Of a stretch of DNA of 32,374 bases, positions 19,131 to 27,943 are shown piece after piece (the stretch's first letter is position 1; the number at the start of each line of letters is the position of its first letter). A program made the translations under genes and the position numbers. The stretch is taken from positions 1 through 32,374 of the forward strand of contig JAEEQL010000018.1 of assembly GCA_016285265.1 (NCBI GenBank), given 5' to 3'. The notes beneath the pieces were generated by a model, which saw only the letters and a list, made by a program, of their open reading frames with translations, did not search any database and was not told the DNA's origin. This DNA is from Lachnospiraceae bacterium (GTDB lineage: Bacteria; Bacillota; Clostridia; Lachnospirales; Lachnospiraceae).

Positions 19131-19208
19131 TTAGTAGTACCTCCTATTGAAATAAAAAAAATTTGTTGGACGAAAACGGTCTCTAGTCCCACTTCGTCAA
19201 GTGAATTC

Positions 19209-19238
19209 ATTATAGTTAAAATTGTATACATTAGTCAA
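19209..19238 (-). promoter_or_regulatory. sigma-A promoter of the pfl operon
   Basis: Minus strand: TTGACT (19238-19233), 18-bp spacer containing TGTATACA, TATAAT (19214-19209). Confidence 0.75.
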
Positions 19239-19415
19239 GGCAGTGCCGTGTACTTTTTTACGTACAAAGCCCGTAAAATGGGAGTTTTTTGTGTATACAA
19301 TCCTGTTCCGGAAGTCCTTTTTTCACGGTCAAAAAATTCCCTGTTGTTAAAATCACAACATATGGGATATACTGTCTATTCAGATACAAAAAACAGATTT
19401 TTTACGGAGATCATC

Positions 19416-19688
19416 ATGAGCACCGAAAATATTGAAAACAACAATACAGATAAAGCCGAAGAGAATGTCCTCGAGGTATTCGGTATCAGACCCGACATGA
19501 CTCTCGGAGAGATCATGCAGACCAAGCCCGAAGTCATTCCCGTTCTCATGGAAGCAGGAATGCACTGCATCAGCTGCCCCGCAGCAATGATGGAAACACT
19601 CGAAGAGGCATCCATCGTACACGGCATTCCCGTAGATGAGCTTATGAAGTTCATCAAAGAGTCACTCGAAAGAGAAAGCAGCAACTGA
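19416..19688 (+). CDS. DUF1858 domain protein (hybrid-cluster-associated redox disulfide family)
   Basis: VFGIRPDMTLGEIMQTKPEVIPVLMEAGMHCISCPAAMMETLEEASIVHGIPVDELMKFI; start moved to the internal ATG at 19416 after GGAGA. Confidence 0.88.
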   Translation: MSTENIENNNTDKAEENVLEVFGIRPDMTLGEIMQTKPEVIPVLMEAGMHCISCPAAMMETLEEASIVHGIPVDELMKFIKESLERESSN

Positions 19689-19701
19689 TCGGACACAGAC
19701 A

Positions 19702-19738
19702 AAAAGCCCGCCGGACCGTTACGGTCCGGCGGGCTTTT
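19702..19738. terminator. Strong bidirectional terminator
   Basis: AAAAGCCCGCCGGACC-GTTAC-GGTCCGGCGGGCTTTT between convergent genes. Confidence 0.92.
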
Positions 19739-19758
19739 ACTATGCGTTTTACGGCTTA

Positions 19759-22197
19759 TCAGAGTGTGAACTGATTGATGATATCGTTGAGGTCCGAAAC
19801 GACCTTCTTGCACTCTTCGACCTTGTTGATGCTGTCGGTGGTATCGGATGCCATCTCACTGCTTCTTTCGGCGATCTCTACGACACCGTGGGATGCCTCG
19901 GTAACGGTGGAATCGATTCCGCCGATCGCATCCGCGATCTTACCGATATCGGAAGCGAGCTGGCCGATGTTGGTCCTGATCTCATTCATGCTCTTTCCGA
20001 AGGTATCGGCATCGTTCTTGTACTGTTCGCTTACCTTGCCGAATTCCTCGTAATCCGAAAGAACGTTGGTCTCAAGGAAGCCCGTGGTCTGGGTCAGGCA
20101 GTCAGACATCTGTTCAACCGCACTGTTGACTTCATCAACGATTCCGCCGATGTTCTTGACAGCTTCGGAGGTCTGGGTTGCAAGGTTACTGATCTCGGAT
20201 GCGACAACCGCAAATCCGCGTCCCGCTTCACCCGCTCTTGCAGCCTCGATTGAAGCATTGAGTGCAAGAAGTCCGGTCTGTGAAGAGATCGCCATAATGG
20301 TTCCGGTGAGCTCATTGATCTTGTTGACCGCCTGGGATGCAACGATTGCTTCTTCGGACTTAACCTTAACGCTCTCGTAGATCTCGATGGTCTTTTTGCT
20401 TGCTTTATCAGTTGTTGCGGCAAGTTCTCCGGCACGCTCGAGTACTTCGTTCGAAAGCTTCTTTCCTTCGTCGGCAAGCTGGTCAATGCCGCGTGCGTTA
20501 TCCTGAACATTCGCGATATTCTGCGCGATGGTGGTGGTGGAAGCTGCAGTCTCCTGCATGCCTGCCGCAAGCTCCTGTGTTGTTGCGGAGTTGTCTTCGC
20601 AAACCCTTCCGACATTGTCGATCGTAGCCTGGAGAGATCCTACGTTGGTGTCGATGCTTGTACCCGCCTGTGCAATGGATTCGACCATGGTGCGGAGATT
20701 GTCTCTCGTCTTACCTATAGCCCTTGCGATTATACCGACTTCATCGCCTCTCTTTTCAAGAGCCTTGGAATTTGAATCCTCGGTAAAGTCATAATTTGCG
20801 GTCTTGTTGATAACGGGAACAAGATGGTCGAGTGCCTGGAGCAAAACAATGGTAAATATTGCAACAAGGATCACAGCTACTACGAGGAAGATGATTCCGG
20901 TAATGATGAGCGTTGTCTTCATTGAATCAACGCCTACCATCATCTTGTCCCTGTCGGCGGTAACAATGACTATGTTTCCGTTTCCGGTAAATGCGTAACC
21001 GGCTACCTTGTAGGAACCCTTGTATTCATACGTACATGATCCGTTGGGAACTTCTTTGCCGGCCTGGAGATCCGCCACGATACCCTTTACGGCCGCGTTC
21101 TCAACGGGCTGTCCGATCTTCTCGGAATTGGTGTGATAGAGCATCGTTCCGTCGGGAGAGACCATATATGCATAGGATCCCTCAACACCCGACATCTCGA
21201 TCGCACCGATGAGTCTGCTGTAATCTATATTGATGAGCTTGTCATAGTCGGCGGTTACAAGAACGATATTACCGGTATCGGTAAAGGAATAACCTGCAAG
21301 CTTGAAAGCTCCCTTGTAATCATAAACGACATAACCGTCATTAACGGTCTTACCTGCCTGAAGGTCTGCTACGATGCCCTTTACCGCTGCATTCTCAACG
21401 GGTTGTCCGATCTTCTCGGGATTGGTATGCCAGAGCATTGTTCCGTCGGGAGCGACCATGTAAGCATATGAACCTTCGACACCGTCAATGGTGATATTTC
21501 CGAGAAGGGTATCATAATCGATCTTCATGAACTGGTCATAATCTGCGGTGACGATAAGGATATTTCCGTCCGCGGTGAATGCATAGCCCGCAAGCTTGAG
21601 TGCATCCTTATACTCATAAAGAACGGATCCGTTCTCCACGGTCTTGCCGGCCTGAAGATCTGCCACGATGCCCTTTACGGCCGCATTCTCGACCTGACCG
21701 CCGATCTTCTCTGCGGTAGGATGCCAGAGCATGACACCGGTGGGGGATACCATGTATGCATATGAACCTTCAACGCCGATTATATGAACATCCCTAAGGA
21801 GAGCGTTCAGATTTCCGCCGTCAGAAGCATCGATAGCCTTGGCAACTTCCTCTGCGAGGTTCTGCGCATAAGCCTTATAGACGGTCTCACCGAACTCTCT
21901 TGAGAAGTTAATGGAAATGGCTGCTTCCTGAGCGAGGTTCATGGCATATCCGCCGTAAGCCTTTTCACCGAATTCGGTTGCAAAGTCAACTCCTATTGCA
22001 GCTTCTTCCGCAAGATTCTGTGCATAGTTGAGATATGTTTCTTCCATTGCACCGGATGCCCTTTTGGTGGCAACCAGTATCTCAATGAGCACAAGCACAA
22101 ATACGATCGCGCTGATCAGAAGCGTGATCTTGGTACTCATCTTCGAAAAAAATGTCAGTTTGTCGTCCCTCTTTAACGACGCTGTTCCGCTAGCCAT
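19759..22197 (-). CDS. Methyl-accepting chemotaxis protein with three tandem Cache-like repeats
   Basis: N-terminal TM, repeated [18 protein letters not shown]...IVIVTADYD units, second TM, MCP signalling tip [28 protein letters not shown]. Confidence 0.92.
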   Translation of the reverse strand: MASGTASLKRDDKLTFFSKMSTKITLLISAIVFVLVLIEILVATKRASGAMEETYLNYAQNLAEEAAIGVDFATEFGEKAYGGYAMNLAQEAAISINFSREFGETVYKAYAQNLAEEVAKAIDASDGGNLNALLRDVHIIGVEGSYAYMVSPTGVMLWHPTAEKIGGQVENAAVKGIVADLQAGKTVENGSVLYEYKDALKLAGYAFTADGNILIVTADYDQFMKIDYDTLLGNITIDGVEGSYAYMVAPDGTMLWHTNPEKIGQPVENAAVKGIVADLQAGKTVNDGYVVYDYKGAFKLAGYSFTDTGNIVLVTADYDKLINIDYSRLIGAIEMSGVEGSYAYMVSPDGTMLYHTNSEKIGQPVENAAVKGIVADLQAGKEVPNGSCTYEYKGSYKVAGYAFTGNGNIVIVTADRDKMMVGVDSMKTTLIITGIIFLVVAVILVAIFTIVLLQALDHLVPVINKTANYDFTEDSNSKALEKRGDEVGIIARAIGKTRDNLRTMVESIAQAGTSIDTNVGSLQATIDNVGRVCEDNSATTQELAAGMQETAASTTTIAQNIANVQDNARGIDQLADEGKKLSNEVLERAGELAATTDKASKKTIEIYESVKVKSEEAIVASQAVNKINELTGTIMAISSQTGLLALNASIEAARAGEAGRGFAVVASEISNLATQTSEAVKNIGGIVDEVNSAVEQMSDCLTQTTGFLETNVLSDYEEFGKVSEQYKNDADTFGKSMNEIRTNIGQLASDIGKIADAIGGIDSTVTEASHGVVEIAERSSEMASDTTDSINKVEECKKVVSDLNDIINQFTL
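20910..21800 (-). repeat. Three tandem ~297-bp repeats inside the chemoreceptor gene
   Basis: Equivalent segments (gatcttctcgg..., accatgtatgcatatga...) recur near 21114, 21410 and 21705. Confidence 0.85.
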
Positions 22198-22297
22198 TTT
22201 CTCCCCTCCGTTTTATTGAGCTATTTGTTGAGTATTAATATATTTTGCGACCGAATACAGAATAATACAGACAATTATCACAAAATAGATACATATT

Positions 22298-22326
22298 ATA
22301 ATACCTATTTATGCATATAAGTTCAA
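22298..22326 (-). promoter_or_regulatory. Candidate sigma-A promoter for the chemoreceptor gene
   Basis: Minus strand TTGAAC, 17-bp spacer, TATTAT. Confidence 0.45.
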
Positions 22327-22420
22327 TGGGATAATTCACAAAAATATGCCAAAAATTACAAATTTTTACACAATTTAAAGATATCAGAGGTTGAATTTTA
22401 CCAATTTGGAAAAAATTAAA

Positions 22421-22443
22421 GCCCGGATCTTAACGATCCGGGC
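22421..22443 (-). terminator. Terminator of the rpsF-ssb-rpsR operon
   Basis: GCCCGGATC-TTAAC-GATCCGGGC followed on the minus strand by TTTAATTTTTTCC. Confidence 0.85.
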
Positions 22444-22467
22444 CTTATGTCTTGATCAAAACCTGAA

Positions 22468-22734
22468 TTAATCCTGGGTGTAAGGAAGGATTGCCATCTG
22501 GCGTGCACGCTTGATAGCTGTGGTAAGCTCTCTCTGGTGCTTAGCGCAGTTTCCGGTGATACGGCGGGGAAGGATCTTTCCTCCCTCGGAGATATACTTA
22601 CGGAGCTTATTAGCATCCTTGTAATCAATTACATTATCCTTGCCACAGAATACGCAGACCTTTCTGCGTCTGGCATGCATGCCGCCTCTTCTCTTGGCGG
22701 GGCCTTCAGGTCTCTCAGATTTGGTAAATGCCAT
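22468..22734 (-). CDS. rpsR: 30S ribosomal protein S18
   Basis: [61 protein letters not shown]; start placed at MAFTKSERP (the ORF track begins at 22749). Confidence 0.97.
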   Translation of the reverse strand: MAFTKSERPEGPAKRRGGMHARRRKVCVFCGKDNVIDYKDANKLRKYISEGGKILPRRITGNCAKHQRELTTAIKRARQMAILPYTQD

Positions 22735-22760
22735 GATTGCCTCCTGCAAATCTTAACGAG

Positions 22761-23189
22761 TTAACTGAATGGGAGCTCTTCTACAAGTCCGTCGGGAACG
22801 TTGAGGAAATCATTTCCTCCGTTTGAAGATCCCGATGAAGCGGATCCTGAAGAGAATGATCCATCGGATGAAGCATTCTTGCTCTCAGCGAATTCAATGT
22901 CCTCGACCATGATGCGGACATCGTAAACCTTCTGTCCTTCCTTGTTGGTGTAGTTGTTGTTCTGGAGTCTTCCGGAAACCACAACCTTGGTACCCTTCTT
23001 GAGATATCTCTCAACGAACTCGGCCTGCTTGCCGAAGGAAGTACAGTTGAAAAAGTCTGCATCAGGCTCGCCATCACGCTTAAACCTGCGGTCCACCGCG
23101 ATACTGTACCTGGCAAAAGTCGTTCCTGTTGTTGAACTGCTGACTTCGGGATCTCTTGTGAGTCTTCCCATTAAAATAACTTTATTCAT
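22761..23189 (-). CDS. ssb: Single-stranded DNA-binding protein
   Basis: MNKVILMGRLTRDPEVSSSTTGTTFARYSIAVDRRF OB-fold; acidic C-terminal tip ending LPFS. Confidence 0.95.
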   Translation of the reverse strand: MNKVILMGRLTRDPEVSSSTTGTTFARYSIAVDRRFKRDGEPDADFFNCTSFGKQAEFVERYLKKGTKVVVSGRLQNNNYTNKEGQKVYDVRIMVEDIEFAESKNASSDGSFSSGSASSGSSNGGNDFLNVPDGLVEELPFS

Positions 23190-23201
23190 ATAGTGTTCTC
23201 C

Positions 23202-23492
23202 TTATGCTTCGTCCTGTCTAATGCATAAGTATCTGATGACGCCGTCCATGATTCTGATGCGACTGTCGAGCTCGGAAATTGCGGTTCCGTCAGCATCAAA
23301 ATGAATGAAGTAGTAATAGCCTTCTGTCATCTTCTGGATTTCGTAAGCGAGCTTCTTCTTGCCCCACTCTTCTACATCCGCGATCTGTCCGCCGAATCTG
23401 GTCACATACTTCTTGACCTTCTCAAGTACAGCGGCACGTGCGTCGTCATCAATTACAGCATTAATAACGACAGCTAATTCATACTTGTTCAT
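23202..23492 (-). CDS. rpsF: 30S ribosomal protein S6
   Basis: MNKYELAVVINAVIDDDARAAVLEKVKKYVTRFGGQIADVEEWGKKKLAYEIQKMTEGYY; start moved to ATG at 23492 with AGGAGG upstream. Confidence 0.96.
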   Translation of the reverse strand: MNKYELAVVINAVIDDDARAAVLEKVKKYVTRFGGQIADVEEWGKKKLAYEIQKMTEGYYYFIHFDADGTAISELDSRIRIMDGVIRYLCIRQDEA

Positions 23493-23559
23493 GCTGTTAC
23501 CTCCTTTTGGTCTCTGGCCCACCCCGAAGGTGAGCAAGGAAAATATATCACGGAGTTTC

Positions 23560-23588
23560 AATATATCATCTGAAACACGGCAAAGCAA
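23560..23588 (-). promoter_or_regulatory. Candidate promoter of the rpsF operon
   Basis: Minus strand TTGCTT, 17-bp spacer, TATATT; a GCTCACC-TTCGG-GGTGGGC leader hairpin lies between it and the Shine-Dalgarno. Confidence 0.5.
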
Positions 23589-23725
23589 GAGTTTTATTAT
23601 CTAAAAATGCATTTATTAGGAAAAATAACCTTTTCCGGGTACCGATAACCGCATTTTTAAGCAGGATATACGATAAGTATTTCTTTTGATTCAGAAATAT
23701 TTTATCGTGTTACGATAATTTTGTG

Positions 23726-23754
23726 TTGACATACAATATTCCGGGTGCTATATT
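23726..23754 (+). promoter_or_regulatory. Strong promoter of the DUF2975/XRE/DUF4173 module
   Basis: TTGACA, 17-bp spacer, TATATT. Confidence 0.78.
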
Positions 23755-23836
23755 GTCTCACGAAGGGCAGTCAAAGCCCTCACAGATCATGATCATTACC
23801 GGGCTCACCTTAACCCGGGCATAAACGGAGGCTGTT

Positions 23837-24331
23837 ATGACACAGAAAAACTTAGCGAGATGGATACAGGGCATTTTGCTCGGATTCGGAGTATTCGGAT
23901 TATTCTTCTGTGTGGGAGTCGTTTATTTCGGCATCATCCCCATTATCGGCAAGGATATAGTAATACGCAATCCGGAATTTTCGTATATGTTTACCCCCTG
24001 GATGGTATTTCTCCTTCTTACCGCCGTCCCCTGCTACATCTTCCTCTTTTTCGGATGGAAGATATCCAGGAACATAATGGACGATAACTCATTCTCGCAG
24101 GAAAACGCACACTATCTTAAGATCATGGCCTATCTCGCACTTGGAGACACAGTGTTTTTCTTCATCGGCAACATCGTTTTATTCTTCCTCAGCATGAATC
24201 ACCCGGGAATGCTGCTTGGATCGCTGGTAATAGATTTTCTCGGTGTTTCCGTTTCGGTGGGCTGTGCCGCTCTGTCACATCTGGTTCAGAAAGCGGCCGA
24301 GATGAAGGCCGAGAACGACCTGACAATATAG
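23837..24331 (+). CDS. DUF2975-like four-TM membrane protein
   Basis: Four hydrophobic segments in 164 aa; followed directly by a small XRE regulator, a typical DUF2975 arrangement. Confidence 0.7.
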   Translation: MTQKNLARWIQGILLGFGVFGLFFCVGVVYFGIIPIIGKDIVIRNPEFSYMFTPWMVFLLLTAVPCYIFLFFGWKISRNIMDDNSFSQENAHYLKIMAYLALGDTVFFFIGNIVLFFLSMNHPGMLLGSLVIDFLGVSVSVGCAALSHLVQKAAEMKAENDLTI

Positions 24332-24341
24332 GAGGCGGGCT

Positions 24342-24560
24342 ATGGATGAAGACAAGATCATATTCAACATAGATGTAATGCTCGCCAGACGAAAAATGAG
24401 CGTCAGTGAACTCGCCGACAGGGTCGGGATCACTGTGGCGAACATGTCAATCTTAAAAACCGGCAAAGCCAAAGCCGTCAAAGTAGACACACTCTGCAAA
24501 TTGTGCAGGGCACTGGACTGCCAGCCCGGCGACCTGCTCGAATACCGGAAAGGAAACTAA
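24342..24560 (+). CDS. XRE/Cro-type helix-turn-helix regulator (YozG-like, 72 aa)
   Basis: MLARRKMSVSELADRVGITVANMSILKTGKAKAVKVDTLCKLCRALDCQPGDLLEY. Confidence 0.88.
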   Translation: MDEDKIIFNIDVMLARRKMSVSELADRVGITVANMSILKTGKAKAVKVDTLCKLCRALDCQPGDLLEYRKGN

Positions 24561-24576
24561 TCTCAGGAGAATCATT

Positions 24577-26094
24577 ATGGAAATCTTTCGATACAAACGA
24601 TCATTCAAAAAAGCTCTTTTATGGGCGGCACTGGCCATACTGTTCATATACAGAAACCGGGCATCGGTAACATATCCGCTTTTCATGGCATCAACACTCG
24701 GGATCCTTGCATGGGACTGCAAGAGCATGGGCAAGAGTCTCATCAGAAATCTTGACGGAAAGTTTGACATCAAGCTGTTCTACTGCATAGTCCTTATGCT
24801 CCTTTCCATCCACAAGTGCATCAGTTCCTCCGTTGACCTTCAGTTCGGCAGCGGAATGGGAATACTGCTCATCTTCTCCTGCCTTCTCCTCAAGATCTAC
24901 TCCAACCAGGAAGCAAAGGAGATCACAGCGATGCTCTGCAAACTGGGACAGCTGATGATCGTCCCTCTCAAGAACATCGCAAAGCCCTTCACGGACTCCA
25001 AAGCGGTAAAACAGGCCAAAGCCATGGCGGCTGCCGGAATGGGCGGTGAAGGTGTCGCGCAGGAATCTGCGGGTAAAAAGACTGTAAAGAGCGTCTTACT
25101 CGGTCTGGTCATCGCGATCCCTCTTCTCTGGATCATCCTGGCACTGCTTTCATCGGCCGATCTTGTCTTCGGAAACATAGTCGAAGATATCCTTGACTGT
25201 ATCCATCTTCCCGAGCTCACCGAAGACTGGTTTGGTATCCCTTTCAAGTTCGTCCTGTCATTCCTTGCTTTTTACGCCTGGACGGCATGCCTTCCCGCGG
25301 AAATTTTCCCCGAATCATCCGCACCGAAGAAATTCGATGCAGTCGTTGCGATCACCTTTAACAGCCTGATAGCGGTTGTATATCTTCTTTTCAGTGGAAT
25401 TCAGTTCGTATATCTCGTAGGACAGATGGAGCTTCCCAAAGGCTATACCTACGCCGAGTATGCACACGAAGGTTTTTACCAGCTCCTTGCGGTCACCATA
25501 CTAAACCTGATACTCGTGTCATTTTGCAAAAAACACTTTGCCGATAATAAAGTCCTTAAGGCCATCCTGCTCATCATCAGTGTATGTACCTATGTGATGA
25601 TCGCATCATCCGCACTCAGAATGTATCTGTATGTCGGAGTATACGGTCTTTCACACCTCAGGGTTTATGTACTCTGGCTCCTCGTGATACTCACCGTATG
25701 GACCACAATCCTGATCGCAGGAATCTTCAGGGAGAACATTCCCTACTTCAGGATCATCACCGTATTCGTAAGCGTATGGTATCTCGTATTTGCATTTTCG
25801 ATGCCCGACAAGTGGATAACCGCATACGACCTGAGTCTGAAAAACGTACCCACGGATCTGGTATACGAGGTCTATCCCGATGCAGCGCCCATTCTCAAAG
25901 AGGACGGAAGATTCTGGACTGATTACTGCCGCTATCTTCATAATGACCTTGACGAATATCGTGAAAAGAATATCCTCAGCTTTGCGCGTGAGTATAACTT
26001 CTCCGAAGATTATGCAATGAGACTGATCGAAAAAGAAAACCTCGGTTCCGACGATTACGATTACAGATACGATCGCGATATGCTCTTTGGCTGA
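24577..26094 (+). CDS. DUF4173/DUF4153-like polytopic membrane protein
   Basis: Multiple TM helices with LLWIILALLSSADLVFGNI and YAWTACLPAEIFPESSAP; soluble C-terminal tail. Confidence 0.7.
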   Translation: MEIFRYKRSFKKALLWAALAILFIYRNRASVTYPLFMASTLGILAWDCKSMGKSLIRNLDGKFDIKLFYCIVLMLLSIHKCISSSVDLQFGSGMGILLIFSCLLLKIYSNQEAKEITAMLCKLGQLMIVPLKNIAKPFTDSKAVKQAKAMAAAGMGGEGVAQESAGKKTVKSVLLGLVIAIPLLWIILALLSSADLVFGNIVEDILDCIHLPELTEDWFGIPFKFVLSFLAFYAWTACLPAEIFPESSAPKKFDAVVAITFNSLIAVVYLLFSGIQFVYLVGQMELPKGYTYAEYAHEGFYQLLAVTILNLILVSFCKKHFADNKVLKAILLIISVCTYVMIASSALRMYLYVGVYGLSHLRVYVLWLLVILTVWTTILIAGIFRENIPYFRIITVFVSVWYLVFAFSMPDKWITAYDLSLKNVPTDLVYEVYPDAAPILKEDGRFWTDYCRYLHNDLDEYREKNILSFAREYNFSEDYAMRLIEKENLGSDDYDYRYDRDMLFG

Positions 26095-26133
26095 TAAGCA
26101 GCCTTTCCGGTCAGATTCAAACGAAAACAAAGG

Positions 26134-26182
26134 GACGGTTCCGGTGTTTCAGAATTTTTTGAAACACCGGAACCGTCTCCGT
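26134..26182. terminator. 18-bp perfect-stem hairpin between convergent genes
   Basis: GACGGTTCCGGTGTTTCA-GAATTTTT-TGAAACACCGGAACCGTC followed by TCCGTTTT. Confidence 0.75.
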
Positions 26183-26202
26183 TTTATTCATTATGTTTTT
26201 CT

Positions 26203-27921
26203 TCAGTCGACTATTCCGAAACCGAGGATCGTAAATCTCTTATCCTTTTCGGGAATCCTGATCTCGACATCTCTTTCCTTTGCGGGACCGCCCCTGAATG
26301 CGATCAGCGCATTGGCGTGCTGCCAGCCGATGATATGGGGATCTATGTCGAGCTTCTTTTCACCGTCCACATAAACCTCGGCACATCCTACCTCGGGTGA
26401 TGCGGAATCCATGTATCCGATAAGGAGTGCGCTGAACTTCATCCTTGCCCTGAAGACAACATCCGAATCACTCTTTCCGTCGTAGAACCAGTTGCCGGCA
26501 AATTCGGGAGTCACGCTCAAGTCCATATTTCTTTCGACTGCCTGAACCTCGGGGCTGTTTATTCCAAATACGCCTTTATCATAGGAAATAACGGCAGGTG
26601 CAGAGTCGATATTGAATCTGTCGACAAGATAAACCCCTTCAAACTCTCCGCCCTTCGGAGGTGTGATGCCTGTGATATCAAGGTCTGCTTCATCCTCGGA
26701 CTCATCGGCTATCTTAAAGATATTGATCAGGCCGTCCGCCATGATGCGGTGTCCCGTGTTGGTGGGATGATACATATCGTAGAAGTAGCGGTTCTTGCCG
26801 ACTACGCCGCCCTCTTCCACACTCAGATAGAACTGGTCATAAACCGCATCCTTGATGCTGACCATGGGAAGGTTATACGCTTCGCCCACGGGCTTAAGTC
26901 TGTCCTGAAGATTATAGCCGTCCACAAATACGGAATAGATCAGGATAACTGCAGGCTTCTGAGGACTGTTGTAAATCTTTCTCACAAGAGAATCGAAGCA
27001 CTCGCCCTGCGTTTCGTCTCCTTCGTCATTAACGGCAAATTCCACGACAACAACATCCGGGAGTTTCTTTCCATCTTCGGTGACATCGTGATCGTAACGC
27101 AGCATTCCGAGTTCGGAAGGAGTTCCGCCGACACCTGCTTTGGTATATCCCACGTTGTCTTCGTATCCCCTGCCCGCAATGTCACAGAATCCCTTGAAAG
27201 CATTATATGCATAGCAGCTTGTATTGATCGGTATGGCTCCGGCACCCTGGGTAATGGATCCGCCGATGAAAGCGACCTCAACCTTTTCTCCCTTACGTGC
27301 CTTATCGATGGCCGCCTTAAGACGATGGATGTTGCCCTTCTGCATAAGGGACTTTCCGATCATCTTCTTATAATTCTCGCTTGAAGTGTCAACTTCCTTG
27401 TCATCCTTAAGCTCGGGCGCGGTATATCCGTCGTTAAGATAGAATGCGACAGAGACCTTGGCCTGAAGGCCGGGCTCGGGGAATTCAAAACGGATCTGTC
27501 CGGGAACATTGTCATCATCCGACCAGTCGAAAAGAGAAAGATCCATGACCATCTCCATTCCGTCGGAATCGAGTTCCATTGCAAGTGTGGTTCCCGAGTT
27601 GTAGGGATCTTTCTTTCCGTACATCTGGAAACAGAACTTTACCTTAACGGGTTCACCGGACTTCTGTACCGATACGCCGATGCTGTGCACCTGCTTCTTA
27701 AGTCCCTCTACGGTATCGAGCTCGGCAAGCATGGATTCATCTTCGAGATTTCCGAAAAGCTTTGCGGCAGCCTTGAGTCTTCCGTCACTTTCAAAAATGA
27801 ACTGTATACCCCTTCCGTCGGGCTGGGGATAGCCGAGTATCTCCTTATCCCTCATCACATAATAAAACGGTCTTTTGGCTGTGGGGTCCTTGGGTGCCAC
27901 AGGTCCGCGTGATTCTGACAT
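26203..27921 (-). CDS. SGNH/GDSL-family hydrolase with flanking beta-rich domains
   Basis: Block I AFIGGSITQGAG, block II/III GGTPSE and VVEFAVNDEGDE, block V DMYHPTNTGHRIMA; likely start at MSESRGPVAP or MYMSESRG (track start 27954). Confidence 0.78.
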   Translation of the reverse strand: MSESRGPVAPKDPTAKRPFYYVMRDKEILGYPQPDGRGIQFIFESDGRLKAAAKLFGNLEDESMLAELDTVEGLKKQVHSIGVSVQKSGEPVKVKFCFQMYGKKDPYNSGTTLAMELDSDGMEMVMDLSLFDWSDDDNVPGQIRFEFPEPGLQAKVSVAFYLNDGYTAPELKDDKEVDTSSENYKKMIGKSLMQKGNIHRLKAAIDKARKGEKVEVAFIGGSITQGAGAIPINTSCYAYNAFKGFCDIAGRGYEDNVGYTKAGVGGTPSELGMLRYDHDVTEDGKKLPDVVVVEFAVNDEGDETQGECFDSLVRKIYNSPQKPAVILIYSVFVDGYNLQDRLKPVGEAYNLPMVSIKDAVYDQFYLSVEEGGVVGKNRYFYDMYHPTNTGHRIMADGLINIFKIADESEDEADLDITGITPPKGGEFEGVYLVDRFNIDSAPAVISYDKGVFGINSPEVQAVERNMDLSVTPEFAGNWFYDGKSDSDVVFRARMKFSALLIGYMDSASPEVGCAEVYVDGEKKLDIDPHIIGWQHANALIAFRGGPAKERDVEIRIPEKDKRFTILGFGIVD

Positions 27922-27943
27922 GTACATGTCCTCCTTAAATAAC

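Noticed and set aside
19044-19415. N-terminal extension of the 214-aa ORF upstream of the DUF1858 protein
   Set aside because: It overlaps the PFL start and both promoters; the internal ATG at 19416 with GGAGA and upstream TATACT fits the domain boundary.
20910-21800. Tandem repeats considered as a CRISPR-like array
   Set aside because: Repeats are ~297 bp, in frame and protein coding, without unique spacers.
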